Positions 1 to 9,160 of a stretch of 64,000 bases of DNA are shown in pieces. Source of the stretch: Pedobacter metabolipauper (GTDB taxonomy: Bacteria; Bacteroidota; Bacteroidia; Sphingobacteriales; Sphingobacteriaceae); contig NZ_SNYC01000004.1 in NCBI RefSeq assembly GCF_004362715.1, positions 806,001 to 870,000 on the forward strand, read 5' to 3'. Numbering within the stretch: the stretch's first letter is position 1; every line of letters starts with the position of its first letter. Below the pieces are notes generated by a model. That model had not been told where the DNA came from. It searched no databases and worked only from the letters and a program-made list of their open reading frames with translations. The position numbers were made by a program, and so were the translations under genes.

Positions 1-2
1 CG

Positions 3-533
3 TTTGCAAAAGATATTGGCGCTAAAACAGATATCCTGTTCCATTGCTTTTTCGAAAATGATTTTAAGGGCGGCGGACCGCTGGATTTCGAACTTTTTGA
101 TCACCTGGGAATTCAATATGTTATTAATCCCATTCCAACCTATTTTGGCTGGCGCGGGATCTTTAACTTTTATAAAAAATATCTTAAAAAACGGCCGGTA
201 TATATCCTTCCTAAAAATTACTATACAGACGTTAAAATGAATTTAGAACCATTCAGGCCAACAACCGGCCTCTCTGCTTTATGTTTCCTGATGGATCAGT
301 CATTCGCTGAATTATTTATTACCGGATTTACCTTTTTTAAAACACCATACGGAGAAGGATATAGAGACGAACTAATTGATGTGGATAAGAATAAAGCTTT
401 TATTGATAAGGAAAAGCAGCACAATATAGATTTGGAACTGGAAACGTTTAAAAAAATCCTGGAACGTGCAAAATTATTAAATAAGAATATCCTGCTTGAT
501 GAAGCCCTTCAGCAGATCGTTAAGCAAAATTAA
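3..533 (+). CDS. GT29-like (sialyltransferase-family-like) protein, 3' part
   Basis: Reading frame 3 is open from the left edge of the window to the TAA at 531-533, so this is the last 176 residues of a gene that starts outside. The segment FRPTTGLSAL followed by ELFITGFTFF resembles the small sialylmotif region of GT29-type transferases, in which a P-x-TG stretch precedes a hydrophobic strand and a GF pair. The C-terminus is charged and helical with no membrane segment. A GT29 enzyme would transfer a nonulosonic or related acid from a CMP-donor. No CMP-sialic acid genes are in the window, so donor and acceptor are unknown. It is 9 nt upstream of a GT4 gene and probably in the same transcript. 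The family call rests on a short motif. Confidence 0.5.
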   Translation, partial: FAKDIGAKTDILFHCFFENDFKGGGPLDFELFDHLGIQYVINPIPTYFGWRGIFNFYKKYLKKRPVYILPKNYYTDVKMNLEPFRPTTGLSALCFLMDQSFAELFITGFTFFKTPYGEGYRDELIDVDKNKAFIDKEKQHNIDLELETFKKILERAKLLNKNILLDEALQQIVKQN

Positions 534-542
534 ATTTAATCC

Positions 543-1778
543 ATGCAAAAAAAAACAGTATATGTATTAATGCCGCGGAACAGCAGGGCTTGGCGGGGTG
601 CTGAAGCCCTTTGGGTTACAGCAGCAGGATGGGCAGGTGCTGCAGAACAACACTACGGCAGTTCGTGGATTGGTACTTCAGACACCGTAGCTAAAGCCGA
701 AGATGTTTTGCACTATCCCTTAGGAAGTACAACTGTTGTCAATACCGATAAGAAAGGTAAATACCCCTGGTTGCCAATGGTATTTAAAACGTTGCTTAAA
801 GATATCCTGTTGAAGCGCTCACAACCTAAAGAATGGGCAATAGAAAAAGATGGGCCCTGGAAAGATGAGACCGTTAAAATGGTTTGGGAACAACACGATT
901 TATTTCCGGGACCTGGTTATAAGATCGCAAAAAAACTAAAGGTTCCATTTGTACTATATGTGCATGGTCCTGCGGTTTGGGAAGCCTCAAAATGGGGGGT
1001 AAAGAGACCGGTATGGGGCAATTGGCTCGAGAAAAATATAGAAGCCGCCTCATTAAAAAGAGCAGACCTCGTTGCTTGTGTAACGGAAGAGGTTAGGCAG
1101 AAATTGATTGACATGGGAGTTCAGGAACATAAGACCTTAGTAAGTCCCATGAGCGTGGATAATAAACTGTTTTATCCGGGAAAAGATGTACAGCACCTAA
1201 AAAAGGAACTAAAAATTGAGCATAAGACCGTGATCGGCTGGACAGGTAGCTTTAGGTCTTTCCATGGTTTAGATACTGTTGTAAAGGCTTTTTTAAAAAT
1301 ACATAAGAACCATCCGGATACCGTGCTTATATTGGTTGGAGATGGTTCTGAAAAAGAACACATTGAGCGCCTCGTGCATAAAATGGAGCTGCAGCATGTA
1401 GTACTGTTCCCAGGCCGCAAGCCTTTTGCAGAGATCCCGGATTATGTGGCCTGTTTTGATATTGCATTAGTAAGTGCAAAGACAGCCGAAGGATTTCATT
1501 ATTCTCCAATTAAACTCCGGGAATACATGGCTGCAGGGAAAGCGGCCATTGCGCCATTGGCAGGAGATTTGCCGCTTCAGTTCACCGAAGGAGAGCAGGT
1601 CTTGTTTTATGAAGCCGGTAATGAAGAGCATTTGGAAAGCCGGCTCCAATTGCTGATTAACGATGTGCCATTTAGAAACGCATTGGGCCGAAATGCGAAT
1701 GAATTTGTAACCTCATCTTCAACCTGGCTGCATGAGTTAAAAAAAGTAATCGCAAAACTGGAAGCCAATACATTATGA
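543..1778 (+). CDS. GT4-family glycosyltransferase
   Basis: This 411-residue protein has the GT-B two-Rossmann layout. The N-terminal acceptor half contains LYVHGPAVWE. The C-terminal donor half begins near residue 228 with IGWTGSFRSFHGL and carries SPIKLREYMAAGK near residue 320, the nucleotide-sugar binding E/SPIK...EYMA signature of GT4 enzymes. It has no signal peptide and is probably a cytoplasmic or membrane-associated enzyme adding one sugar to a lipid-linked glycan. Its ATGA overlap with the next GT4 gene indicates translational coupling. The sugar specificity cannot be read from the sequence. Confidence 0.85.
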   Translation: MQKKTVYVLMPRNSRAWRGAEALWVTAAGWAGAAEQHYGSSWIGTSDTVAKAEDVLHYPLGSTTVVNTDKKGKYPWLPMVFKTLLKDILLKRSQPKEWAIEKDGPWKDETVKMVWEQHDLFPGPGYKIAKKLKVPFVLYVHGPAVWEASKWGVKRPVWGNWLEKNIEAASLKRADLVACVTEEVRQKLIDMGVQEHKTLVSPMSVDNKLFYPGKDVQHLKKELKIEHKTVIGWTGSFRSFHGLDTVVKAFLKIHKNHPDTVLILVGDGSEKEHIERLVHKMELQHVVLFPGRKPFAEIPDYVACFDIALVSAKTAEGFHYSPIKLREYMAAGKAAIAPLAGDLPLQFTEGEQVLFYEAGNEEHLESRLQLLINDVPFRNALGRNANEFVTSSSTWLHELKKVIAKLEANTL

Positions 1779-2869
1779 AGATTTTCCAGCTTATCCAAAA
1801 ACCACAGTTAAGGGGTGCAGAAATGTTCGCCTCCCAGCTCTCCGCTAACCTGGAATTGACAGGAGATGAGGTCTGCCTGATCAGTTTGTTTCCAGGTATG
1901 GCAAAGCTTCCGTTTGAAGGAGAAAAGATTGAACTCAATAGGCCCATAGGAAAGCGTTTTTTTGATTTAAAGGGTTGGAAACAACTCGCCGCTTTAATAA
2001 AAGAAAAGCAACCTCAAGTTATTCAGGCCAATGCAGCAGATACCTTGAAGTTTGCTGTTTTTTCCAAGCTTATATTTGGATGGAATACCCCAATTATATA
2101 TCGCAATGCGAATAAAATGGGTGATTTTATTAAGTCAAAATTTCAGATGTTCCTGAACCGTTTTTTAGTCAGTCAAACTGCTTTCGTCATCTCGGTAAGT
2201 CATGAGTGTGAAATTGATTTTATAAATACCTTTCAATTTCCAGTCCAAAAAATAGCTACCGTTCAGGTAGGGGTAGAACCGCAAAAACCTGGAAGTATTC
2301 CTGACGATCTAACCGGCATCAGGAGTCATTATCCAATATTGGTGAATGTCGCAGGGTTCGTGCCTGAGAAAAATCATGCCGGACTGGTCCGGATCTTTAG
2401 TAATTTAATTAAGAAATTCCCCGATGCACAGTTGATCCTGATTGGAGAAGGAAGATTAGAAGCGGAAATAAAATCCATCATTGAGAAAGAAGGATTTAAA
2501 GATCATGTCAAATTTCTGGGACGAAGAACAGATGTACTTGAAATTATTAAATTAGCTGATGTATTTGTTTTACCAAGCCTCATCGAAGGGCTCCCTGCAG
2601 TACTACTTGAATCAATGTATCATAAAACGCCAGTAGTTGCTTATCATGTAGGTGGGATAGCTGAAATCGTTAAAGCAGGAAAAACAGGCTGGCTCATAGA
2701 AAAAAATGATGAAAAGAACTTCGTCGCTGCTGTTAATGAGGTGCTTGAAAAAAAAGAATATACTGATCATATAACAGGAAATGCCTTTCAGATGGTATCT
2801 GAAGAATTTATGAATGTTGGTATTGCCGGAAGATTTAGGGACATTTATAAAAATTTTAATAATGAATAA
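1775..2869 (+). CDS. GT4-family glycosyltransferase
   Basis: This 364-residue GT-B enzyme has LRGAEMFASQL near residue 12, a common N-terminal GT4 motif (GGAE-like), and NVAGFVPEKNH near residue 190 opening the donor domain. The EGLPAVLLESM motif near residue 270, followed by a VGGIAEIV strand, is the typical E-x7-E phosphate/ribose-binding region. The start codon overlaps the previous stop by 4 nt and the end overlaps the next gene by 8 nt, so three GT4 genes are tightly coupled. It probably extends the same oligosaccharide as its neighbours. Donor and linkage are unknown. Confidence 0.87.
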   Translation: MKIFQLIQKPQLRGAEMFASQLSANLELTGDEVCLISLFPGMAKLPFEGEKIELNRPIGKRFFDLKGWKQLAALIKEKQPQVIQANAADTLKFAVFSKLIFGWNTPIIYRNANKMGDFIKSKFQMFLNRFLVSQTAFVISVSHECEIDFINTFQFPVQKIATVQVGVEPQKPGSIPDDLTGIRSHYPILVNVAGFVPEKNHAGLVRIFSNLIKKFPDAQLILIGEGRLEAEIKSIIEKEGFKDHVKFLGRRTDVLEIIKLADVFVLPSLIEGLPAVLLESMYHKTPVVAYHVGGIAEIVKAGKTGWLIEKNDEKNFVAAVNEVLEKKEYTDHITGNAFQMVSEEFMNVGIAGRFRDIYKNFNNE

Positions 2870-3974
2870 GATAAAAGTGCTCCACATTATTAAATCATTG
2901 GGTCGGGGGGGAGCAGAGATGTTATTGCCTGAAACATTAAAATTACATGATCATCAGCGCTATGAGTTTCACTATATTTATTTCCTGCCCTGGAAAAATC
3001 AACTGGAAGATGTAATAAAAGATGCCGGAGGCTTTGTAACTTGTTTCCCGGCGAAAAATAATATACAGCTGATGATGCAATGGAAGAAAGTGCAGCAATA
3101 TATCAAACAGCATGAAATTGTACTTGTCCATTGTCACCTGCCCTGGGCCGGATTTTTAGGAAGACTGGTACATAGAAATACAGGCATCCCATTAGTCTAT
3201 ACAGAGCACAATAAACAAGAACGATATCATAATATAACATTCCGTTTAAATAAGTGGACATTTAATAGCCAGAATAAAGCGATAGCAGTATCAGCAGACG
3301 TTTCAGAATCTATTCAGAAAAATATTAAACCTCAGATACCTGTAAAAGTAATCCTGAATGGAGTCAATACGGTAGCATTTCAACGTAACATCGAAGATGG
3401 GATTGCGGTACGTAAGCAATGGAACCTGCCGGAAAAAGCAATCGTAATCGGTACAATAGCCGTGTTTAGATTTCAAAAAAGACTTTTAGAATGGATGGAA
3501 GTAATGGCTGGCATCTGTGCAGAAAATGATCAGGTATTTGGAATAATTGTTGGTGATGGTCCCCTAAAGCAGGAAATTGTAGACAAGAGGAAAGCATTAG
3601 GCCTTGAAAAGAAAATTTTAATGCCCGGACTCGAAACAGATGTTAAACCCTGGTTGTCAACCATGGATATCTATATGATGAGTTCTGTTTTTGAAGGTCT
3701 GCCAATTGCATTATTGGAAGCCATGAGCATGTCATGTGCCATCGTAACTACAGACGCAGGAGGTATCAAAGAAGTGATCAGAAACGGAGAAGATGGTTTA
3801 ATGGTCCCGGCTGATGATTGGAAGCTTCTAGGTTCTGAACTAACAAAACTGATCAAAGATGAGCCAAAACGTTTAGAATTAGCCTTAAATGCCAGACAGA
3901 GAGTACAGAGTAGCTTCAGCCTGGATAAGATGGTGAAGGAGTTGGAAGAAACTTATTTGGAGATGCTTGAATAA
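2862..3974 (+). CDS. GT4-family glycosyltransferase
   Basis: This 370-residue GT4 enzyme is called from the ATG at 2862, where KIKVLHIIKSLGRGGAEML begins the first Rossmann fold. A longer in-frame start at 2814 would add 16 residues lying inside the previous gene and is less likely. The donor half shows IGTIAVFRFQKR near residue 196 and EGLPIALLEAMSM near residue 277, followed by TTDAGGIKEVI. The gene overlaps its upstream neighbour by 8 nt. It is the third of three consecutive GT4 enzymes, which suggests a repeat unit with several sugars added by retaining transferases. Confidence 0.87.
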   Translation: MNKIKVLHIIKSLGRGGAEMLLPETLKLHDHQRYEFHYIYFLPWKNQLEDVIKDAGGFVTCFPAKNNIQLMMQWKKVQQYIKQHEIVLVHCHLPWAGFLGRLVHRNTGIPLVYTEHNKQERYHNITFRLNKWTFNSQNKAIAVSADVSESIQKNIKPQIPVKVILNGVNTVAFQRNIEDGIAVRKQWNLPEKAIVIGTIAVFRFQKRLLEWMEVMAGICAENDQVFGIIVGDGPLKQEIVDKRKALGLEKKILMPGLETDVKPWLSTMDIYMMSSVFEGLPIALLEAMSMSCAIVTTDAGGIKEVIRNGEDGLMVPADDWKLLGSELTKLIKDEPKRLELALNARQRVQSSFSLDKMVKELEETYLEMLE

Positions 3975-3981
3975 TACGGAG

Positions 3982-4929
3982 ATGCAAATAAGAACAGCAA
4001 CAGAAAAAGATATCCCGGGGATAATTGAATTATTAAGATTGTCATTAGGCGAATCCTTAATACCTAAGTCTGAAAAGTTTTGGAGATGGAAACATATAGA
4101 CAATCCTTTCGGCGCCTCAATGGTACTGCTTGCAGAACAGGATGGACAGCTAATTGGATTACGGGCATTTATGAATTGGCAATGGCAATTGCAAGGTAAA
4201 ATATATCGTGCCGTTCGTGCAGTTGACACGGCAACACACCCGGATCACCAGGGGAAAGGGATCTTTAAAAAACTTACTTTGCAGGGACTGGATGAAGTGA
4301 AATCTTTGGGCGTAAGCTTTGTTTACAATACACCAAATCAAAAAAGCAAACCAGGTTATTTAAAAATGGGATGGAAAGAACAAGGAAGGATGCCCTTGAA
4401 GTTCAACATTAACCCATTCGGATATAAAGGTAAAATGCCTGTAGAGACGACGAACTGGAGTGATCTGCGCTTAGCAGATGATTTCTTTCATATCCAAAAT
4501 CAAGGAATGCATACGCAATATAGTCAAGCCTATTTAACATGGCGATATGCCGAAAATCCTATTTTTAATTATCATTACCTAACAGATAATAGCAGTTATT
4601 TCTTGGCATATCGATATAAAGAACATAGCTTTGGTGCAGAGTTGAGGATTACAGATTTATTGATCAACAAAAAAAACTTTGGGCGTGTTCAAAAAAAACA
4701 ATTGGGTAAAGCGTTGAACAGCCGTTCTAAAAAAGTTGCTCTGATCAGCGTATCAGGTAATAATTATAAAATTATGCAGAACTATTATCCTTTCTTCAGC
4801 ATCTTTCCTATTGTAAATAAAGGTCCCATAGTTACATTTAGAAATATACAATTGGAATCAGAAGCATTTGATCAATTAATAATGCCAGAACAATGGGCAT
4901 ATAGTTTAGGAGATTTAGAGTTGTTTTAA
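3982..4929 (+). CDS. GNAT-family acetyltransferase
   Basis: The N-terminal part has the GNAT fold signature. DTATHPDHQGKGIFKKL (about residues 81-97) matches motif A, with the Q-G-x-G pyrophosphate loop that binds acetyl-CoA, followed by YNTPNQKSKPGYLKMGW. The full protein of 315 residues is longer than a minimal GNAT, with about 150 C-terminal residues of unclear fold. It probably N- or O-acylates a sugar intermediate, given the neighbours. I chose the ATG at 3982. A TTG at 3967 would add five residues and overlap the previous gene. Confidence 0.7.
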   Translation: MQIRTATEKDIPGIIELLRLSLGESLIPKSEKFWRWKHIDNPFGASMVLLAEQDGQLIGLRAFMNWQWQLQGKIYRAVRAVDTATHPDHQGKGIFKKLTLQGLDEVKSLGVSFVYNTPNQKSKPGYLKMGWKEQGRMPLKFNINPFGYKGKMPVETTNWSDLRLADDFFHIQNQGMHTQYSQAYLTWRYAENPIFNYHYLTDNSSYFLAYRYKEHSFGAELRITDLLINKKNFGRVQKKQLGKALNSRSKKVALISVSGNNYKIMQNYYPFFSIFPIVNKGPIVTFRNIQLESEAFDQLIMPEQWAYSLGDLELF

Positions 4930-4943
4930 CCTAATAATAAAAA

Positions 4944-6149
4944 ATGATAGGCGCATTAATTTTAGCAATTATACTTTTTGGGATTCAACAACCCTGGTTA
5001 TCTTTTCTCAAAAAGAGACATTCATTTATTGATGTTGGTTTACTAAATAAACTATATGGCTATCATTTAGTGTTTTGGTTGATATATTATACCTACACCC
5101 GTTTTAACCGGTCAGATTCAATAGCCTATTTTGATAGAGCAGAAAATAGTTCTGCGGAATCCTGGTTTAGTCTTTATCATACAGGAACCCGGTTTATTGA
5201 TTTTTCAGCCTATCCATTCGTAAATTACCTTGGGTTTAATTATGAAATGATGATGCAAATATTTGCATGGTTTGGCTTTATAGGGTTTGTTTATTTTTAT
5301 ATCTTTTTTAAGGAGAATAATCGTATCAGGGTAAATTTTTTTGGATATGATTTAATAACCATTTTATTGTTCCTCCCAAATATGCATTTCTGGACAGCAT
5401 CATTAGGAAAAGGATCGCTGATCTTTTTTGGTTTAGGCATGTTTGCCTATGCCATGAAAGAGCCGCAGAAGCGCTTTATTACATTGATCTTTGGAAGTTT
5501 CCTTATATTTAACGTCCGGCCGCATGTTTTTCTTTTTGCAGGTGTAGGTGCCGTAATTGGATATCTTACCTCTAGTGAAAAAGTTTCCCTATTTCAGAAG
5601 TTGTTTGTATCCCTTGTTTTTGCAGGTGCAATATTTATGTTCTATGGGCAGATACTTGCTGTGGCAAACTTAAATGAGGCCGACGTCGTCTCTAGCTTTG
5701 AAGAATTCGCATCTACCAGGTCCGATGGTCTGTCTTCATCTGGCTCAGGTGTTAATATAAATAATTACCCTTTAATCTTAAAGCTGTTCACATTTTGGTT
5801 CAGACCTTTATTCATTGATGCTCCAGGTGCATTAGGGATCTTCGTTTCCTTTGAAAACTTAGTTTATGTATTATTATTCTTCAAACTTTTTGATAAAAAA
5901 TTTATAGGATATTTAGCAAAAGCATCCTCTATGGTTAAAATGAGTGCAGTTATATTCATCACATCTTCAATCGCACTTTCTTTTGTAATGGCTAATTTAG
6001 GAATAGCAACCCGTCAGAAAAGTATGGTGATGTATTTCTTATTCTTTGTGGTATTGTCATTTCTGTCAGGTAAAGAGCAAGAGCGCAGAGCGAGAGTAAT
6101 TAAACGTAAGGCATTAATATTGAAAAAGAGAGAATATGCAATCAAATAA
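4944..6149 (+). CDS. Polysaccharide polymerase, EpsG/Wzy-like membrane protein
   Basis: This 401-residue protein is hydrophobic almost throughout, with roughly ten predicted membrane helices and a basic C-terminal tail. A periplasmic-looking loop follows helix 2 (YTRFNRSDSIAYFDRAE), and the loop around NMHFWTASLGKGSL, near residue 145, resembles the conserved central loop of EpsG-type polymerases. It would join lipid-linked repeat units at the periplasmic face. It is the only polymerase candidate in the first GT4 block. Wzy proteins are poorly conserved, so the call rests on topology, loop and context. Its last 14 nt overlap the deacetylase gene. Confidence 0.65.
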   Translation: MIGALILAIILFGIQQPWLSFLKKRHSFIDVGLLNKLYGYHLVFWLIYYTYTRFNRSDSIAYFDRAENSSAESWFSLYHTGTRFIDFSAYPFVNYLGFNYEMMMQIFAWFGFIGFVYFYIFFKENNRIRVNFFGYDLITILLFLPNMHFWTASLGKGSLIFFGLGMFAYAMKEPQKRFITLIFGSFLIFNVRPHVFLFAGVGAVIGYLTSSEKVSLFQKLFVSLVFAGAIFMFYGQILAVANLNEADVVSSFEEFASTRSDGLSSSGSGVNINNYPLILKLFTFWFRPLFIDAPGALGIFVSFENLVYVLLFFKLFDKKFIGYLAKASSMVKMSAVIFITSSIALSFVMANLGIATRQKSMVMYFLFFVVLSFLSGKEQERRARVIKRKALILKKREYAIK

Positions 6150-7110
6150 AGGAGTGTTTACTATTTCGTTAGATTTTGAATTGTATTGGGGAATCTTTGA
6201 TAAAATTGATTTAAATGATCGGTTAACCTATTTTTCCAATACACGTGCAACGATTCCAAAGATGCTTCGTCTTTTTGATCAGTATGGAATTCACGTGACC
6301 TGGGCGGCAGTAGGGATGCTTTTCGCAGAAAATTGGGAAGAATGGGAAGAATTAAAGCCAGCTTACAAACCTGAGTATATAAATGAGGCCATAAACCCAT
6401 ATAGGCTTAAAGAAATATATGGACATAAAAAGGAACTGGAATATTGCTTCTTTGCACCTAACCTAGTCCGTGAAATTGTAAGCTTTGAAAATCAGGAACT
6501 TGGTACGCATACCTACTCACACTATTTTTGTCAGGAGGCTGGGCAGAACCTGAATAGTTTTGAAGCAGATATTAAAGTCGCAGTACAGTTGGGTAAACAA
6601 TTTGGAACTGCTATAACGTCATTAGTTTTTCCTAGAAATCAAATTCGTGAGGATTATCTTCAGGCTTGTTATCAGCAGGGGATACAATCCGTGCGGTCAA
6701 ACCCATCAGATTGGTTCTGGAAAGATACTGGAAATGAAACACTCATGAAAAAGGTATTTAGAACTGGGGACGCTTTTCTTCCAATGGGAGTTACAAAGTC
6801 CTATAACCTGTCATCTGTAAATCTAAACAAGAATGATGTCGTTCAAATACCTGCAAGTAGATTCTTAAGACCATATTCGTCAAAAAATACACTAAACAAT
6901 TTAAGGCTTAATCGAATCTTAAATGAAATGGAATATGCAGCAAAAAAAAATCAAGTATATCATTTGTGGTGGCATCCCCACAATTTTGGAAACTATCCTA
7001 AGCAAAGTTTAGAAGGATTAGAGGTGATATTGAAAAGATATAAAGCGCTAAATTCCAAGTATGGAATGGAAAGCCTGAATATGACTGAAACCGTAAGGAA
7101 TCTGTTTTAG
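6136..7110 (+). CDS. Polysaccharide deacetylase (NodB-homology, CE4-like)
   Basis: This 324-residue protein begins with FTISLDFELYWG, where Asp13 and Glu15 sit at the usual position of the CE4 metal/catalytic aspartates. HTYSH, with His125 and His129, fits the H-x3-H metal-binding motif. Near the C-terminus YHLWWHPHNFG is the motif that carries the last catalytic histidine. It would remove acetyl groups from amino sugars or from the polymer. No signal peptide is visible, so it may act on cytoplasmic precursors. It overlaps the polymerase gene by 14 nt and converges with cutC, sharing 4 nt at the stops. Confidence 0.78.
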   Translation: MQSNKGVFTISLDFELYWGIFDKIDLNDRLTYFSNTRATIPKMLRLFDQYGIHVTWAAVGMLFAENWEEWEELKPAYKPEYINEAINPYRLKEIYGHKKELEYCFFAPNLVREIVSFENQELGTHTYSHYFCQEAGQNLNSFEADIKVAVQLGKQFGTAITSLVFPRNQIREDYLQACYQQGIQSVRSNPSDWFWKDTGNETLMKKVFRTGDAFLPMGVTKSYNLSSVNLNKNDVVQIPASRFLRPYSSKNTLNNLRLNRILNEMEYAAKKNQVYHLWWHPHNFGNYPKQSLEGLEVILKRYKALNSKYGMESLNMTETVRNLF

Positions 7111-7829
7111 GCTTTACGTTGAATTAACTGCTTAATCAAATGTAACTCGTTGACATTGACGCTAATCGTTTCCAGCGTTTCCTGCATCTTCTCCTGGCAA
7201 TAGTTCATCCTGGAAGAAACCACTGCTTTTACCGGGGTATGATATTCTGTTGCTTTCGTTTCTTCCACGAGATCCATTATGATATCGCTGGTAATTCCCC
7301 CGCCGGGGATAATTAAGATCCGGTTCGCTGCTTTTAAAATTAATTCCCTTATCAAAGGAATACCTTCATGTGCAAAAGGCATTTGGCCGCTGGTGAGTAT
7401 TCGGCTGCAGCCACATTCAATAATATCTTCAAGAGCTTTAAAGGCATTTTCACACCTGTCAAATGCCCGGTGGAACGTGACAGACATCGGATGTGCTGCT
7501 TTTACAAAAGAGGTTAGCTTTTCTTTATCAACGGTGCCGTTCTGTAGAAGGCAGCCAACAACAATGCCTTCGCATCCAATGTTTTTAAATAGTTCTATAT
7601 CTGCAAGCATAGCATCGGTTTCTTCATTGGTATATAAAAAGTCTCCGCCACGTGGCCTGATCATTGGGAATACAGGTATAGAAAGCTTCTGTTTTAAAAC
7701 ACGTACACAGCCATAAGATGGTGTAGTTCCGCCTTCATGTATATTGTCGCAAATTTCAATACGGTCAGCGCCCGCAGTTGCAGCCACAAGAGCGGAATGA
7801 AGATTAAAGGCAACCACTTCTACTAACAT
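7107..7829 (-). CDS. cutC: CutC family protein
   Basis: This is a full-length 240-residue CutC TIM-barrel protein. Recognisable blocks are RIEICDNIHEGGTTPS, FPMIRPRGGDFLY, VTFHRAFDRC and RILTSGQ, all conserved in the family. CutC was named for copper homeostasis in E. coli, but its biochemical role is still debated. It is the only gene in the first 45 kb with no link to glycans. It lies head-out from the pgl-like promoter region and tail-to-tail with the deacetylase, so it probably marks a conserved chromosomal position beside which glycan genes accumulated. Confidence 0.92.
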   Translation of the reverse strand: MLVEVVAFNLHSALVAATAGADRIEICDNIHEGGTTPSYGCVRVLKQKLSIPVFPMIRPRGGDFLYTNEETDAMLADIELFKNIGCEGIVVGCLLQNGTVDKEKLTSFVKAAHPMSVTFHRAFDRCENAFKALEDIIECGCSRILTSGQMPFAHEGIPLIRELILKAANRILIIPGGGITSDIIMDLVEETKATEYHTPVKAVVSSRMNYCQEKMQETLETISVNVNELHLIKQLIQRKA

Positions 7830-7919
7830 AAAACCTGTTTAATGATGCGGCTAATTTAAAGTAATAATTTGAAATGTGGCCATGTGCAATTAAATGTGCC
7901 CGTATTTAGCTAAACTATG

Positions 7920-7949
7920 TTTGTAAGCTCAGTCCAATGATTAGATTTG
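7920..7949 (+). promoter_or_regulatory. Bacteroidota-type promoter for the pgl-like operon
   Basis: TTTG at 7920-7923, an 18-nt spacer and TAGATTTG at 7942-7949 match the Bacteroidota housekeeping consensus (TTTG near -33, TAnnTTTG near -7). Transcription would start near 7956, giving a leader of about 45 nt before the ATG at 8000. A second, overlapping -7-like element, TATGTTTG, lies at 7916-7923. Confidence 0.6.
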
Positions 7950-7999
7950 TATCCTAAACTGAATTCATGATACGGGCAATTTAATTGCGCTATTTATAT

Positions 8000-9160
8000 A
8001 TGAAAAATAAACTGATAAGAATTACAACAGTTCCGCTTTCCCTGGAGAAATTATTAGAGCATCAACTGAAATTTATGCAGCAGCATTATCAGGTAACTGC
8101 AGTTTCAGCTGATGAACCAAGATTAAAAGAAGTAGGAAAAAAAGAAGGGGTGGATGTATTCTCAGTTGAATTGACCAGGCAGATCACACCAGTGGCAGAT
8201 CTTAAAGCCTTATTTAAATTATATCGTTTTCTGAAAAAAGAAAAACCCTTAATTGTACACAGTCACACGCCAAAAGCAGGAACTATAGGAATGCTTGCCG
8301 CTAAGTTAGCCGGCGTTCCTCATCGCTTACACACCGTTGCCGGACTACCGTTAATGGAAGTCACAGGTAAAAAGAGACAACTCCTGAACTTGGTAGAGAA
8401 AGTAACCTATGCCTGTGCTACGAGAGTGTATCCAAATTCATTTGGCTTAAAGGAAATCATTATAAAAGAGAATTTTTGTACAGCAAACAAGCTAAAGGTA
8501 ATCGGTAAAGGAAGTACGAATGGGATCAATACAGATTATTTTAATCCGGAACACTTCACGGTTTCTGAAAGACAAAGCCTAAAAATGGAACTGAATATTA
8601 AAGATGAAGATCAGGTCTTTATTTTTGTAGGCAGATTAGTGGGCGATAAAGGAATTAATGAACTGGTAGCGGCCTTTAAGATCTTGAATAAGGATCTTCC
8701 GGATAGCAAGCTGCTATTGGTTGGCGATCAGGAACAGGAATTAGACCCGCTGTTTCCAGACAGTATGGAAGAGATCAAAAACAATCCAGATATAATTTCT
8801 GTTGGTTACCAGGCTGACGTACGGCCATACTTTGCAATTAGTGATGTACTGGCCTTTCCAAGTTACAGGGAAGGCTTTCCAAACGTGGTCATGCAGGCCG
8901 GTGCGATGGGTTTACCATCCATAGTTTCTGATATCAACGGATGTAATGAAATTATAGTGGAAAACAAAAATGGCTGGATCGTCCCTCCAAAGAATATGTC
9001 CGCTTTATTAGATGCAATGATTAAATTTGTAAACAATAAGGCAGAGGTTGACAAATTAAAACCAGACATCAGAAATACCATCGTTGACCTCTACGGACAA
9101 AAAGCCGTTTGGGATGCAATACTGGCAGAATATAGAGCATTGGAGAATAAGAATGTATAA
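8000..9160 (+). CDS. GT4 glycosyltransferase, PglA-like
   Basis: This 386-residue GT4 enzyme is read from the ATG at 8000. A TTG at 7985 is possible but adds only five residues. VHSHTPKAGTIGMLAAKLAG near residue 85 is the hallmark of the PglA/WcaI-like subgroup. FVGRLVGDKGINELV near residue 208 and YREGFPNVVMQAGAMGLP near residue 286 complete the donor site. In Campylobacter PglA adds GalNAc to undecaprenyl-linked diacetylbacillosamine. Here PglC-, PglD- and PglE-like genes follow with overlapping ends, which supports a second-sugar transfer onto the same kind of carrier. The actual sugar is not certain. Confidence 0.75.
   Translation: MKNKLIRITTVPLSLEKLLEHQLKFMQQHYQVTAVSADEPRLKEVGKKEGVDVFSVELTRQITPVADLKALFKLYRFLKKEKPLIVHSHTPKAGTIGMLAAKLAGVPHRLHTVAGLPLMEVTGKKRQLLNLVEKVTYACATRVYPNSFGLKEIIIKENFCTANKLKVIGKGSTNGINTDYFNPEHFTVSERQSLKMELNIKDEDQVFIFVGRLVGDKGINELVAAFKILNKDLPDSKLLLVGDQEQELDPLFPDSMEEIKNNPDIISVGYQADVRPYFAISDVLAFPSYREGFPNVVMQAGAMGLPSIVSDINGCNEIIVENKNGWIVPPKNMSALLDAMIKFVNNKAEVDKLKPDIRNTIVDLYGQKAVWDAILAEYRALENKNV

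Noticed and set aside
4..240. Open frame of 78 codons at the left edge
   Set aside because: It is out of frame with the longer open frame 3 that continues to 533 and carries the recognisable motif.
7279..7716. 145-codon plus-strand frame opposite cutC
   Set aside because: It is antisense to a well conserved family protein and shows no domain.
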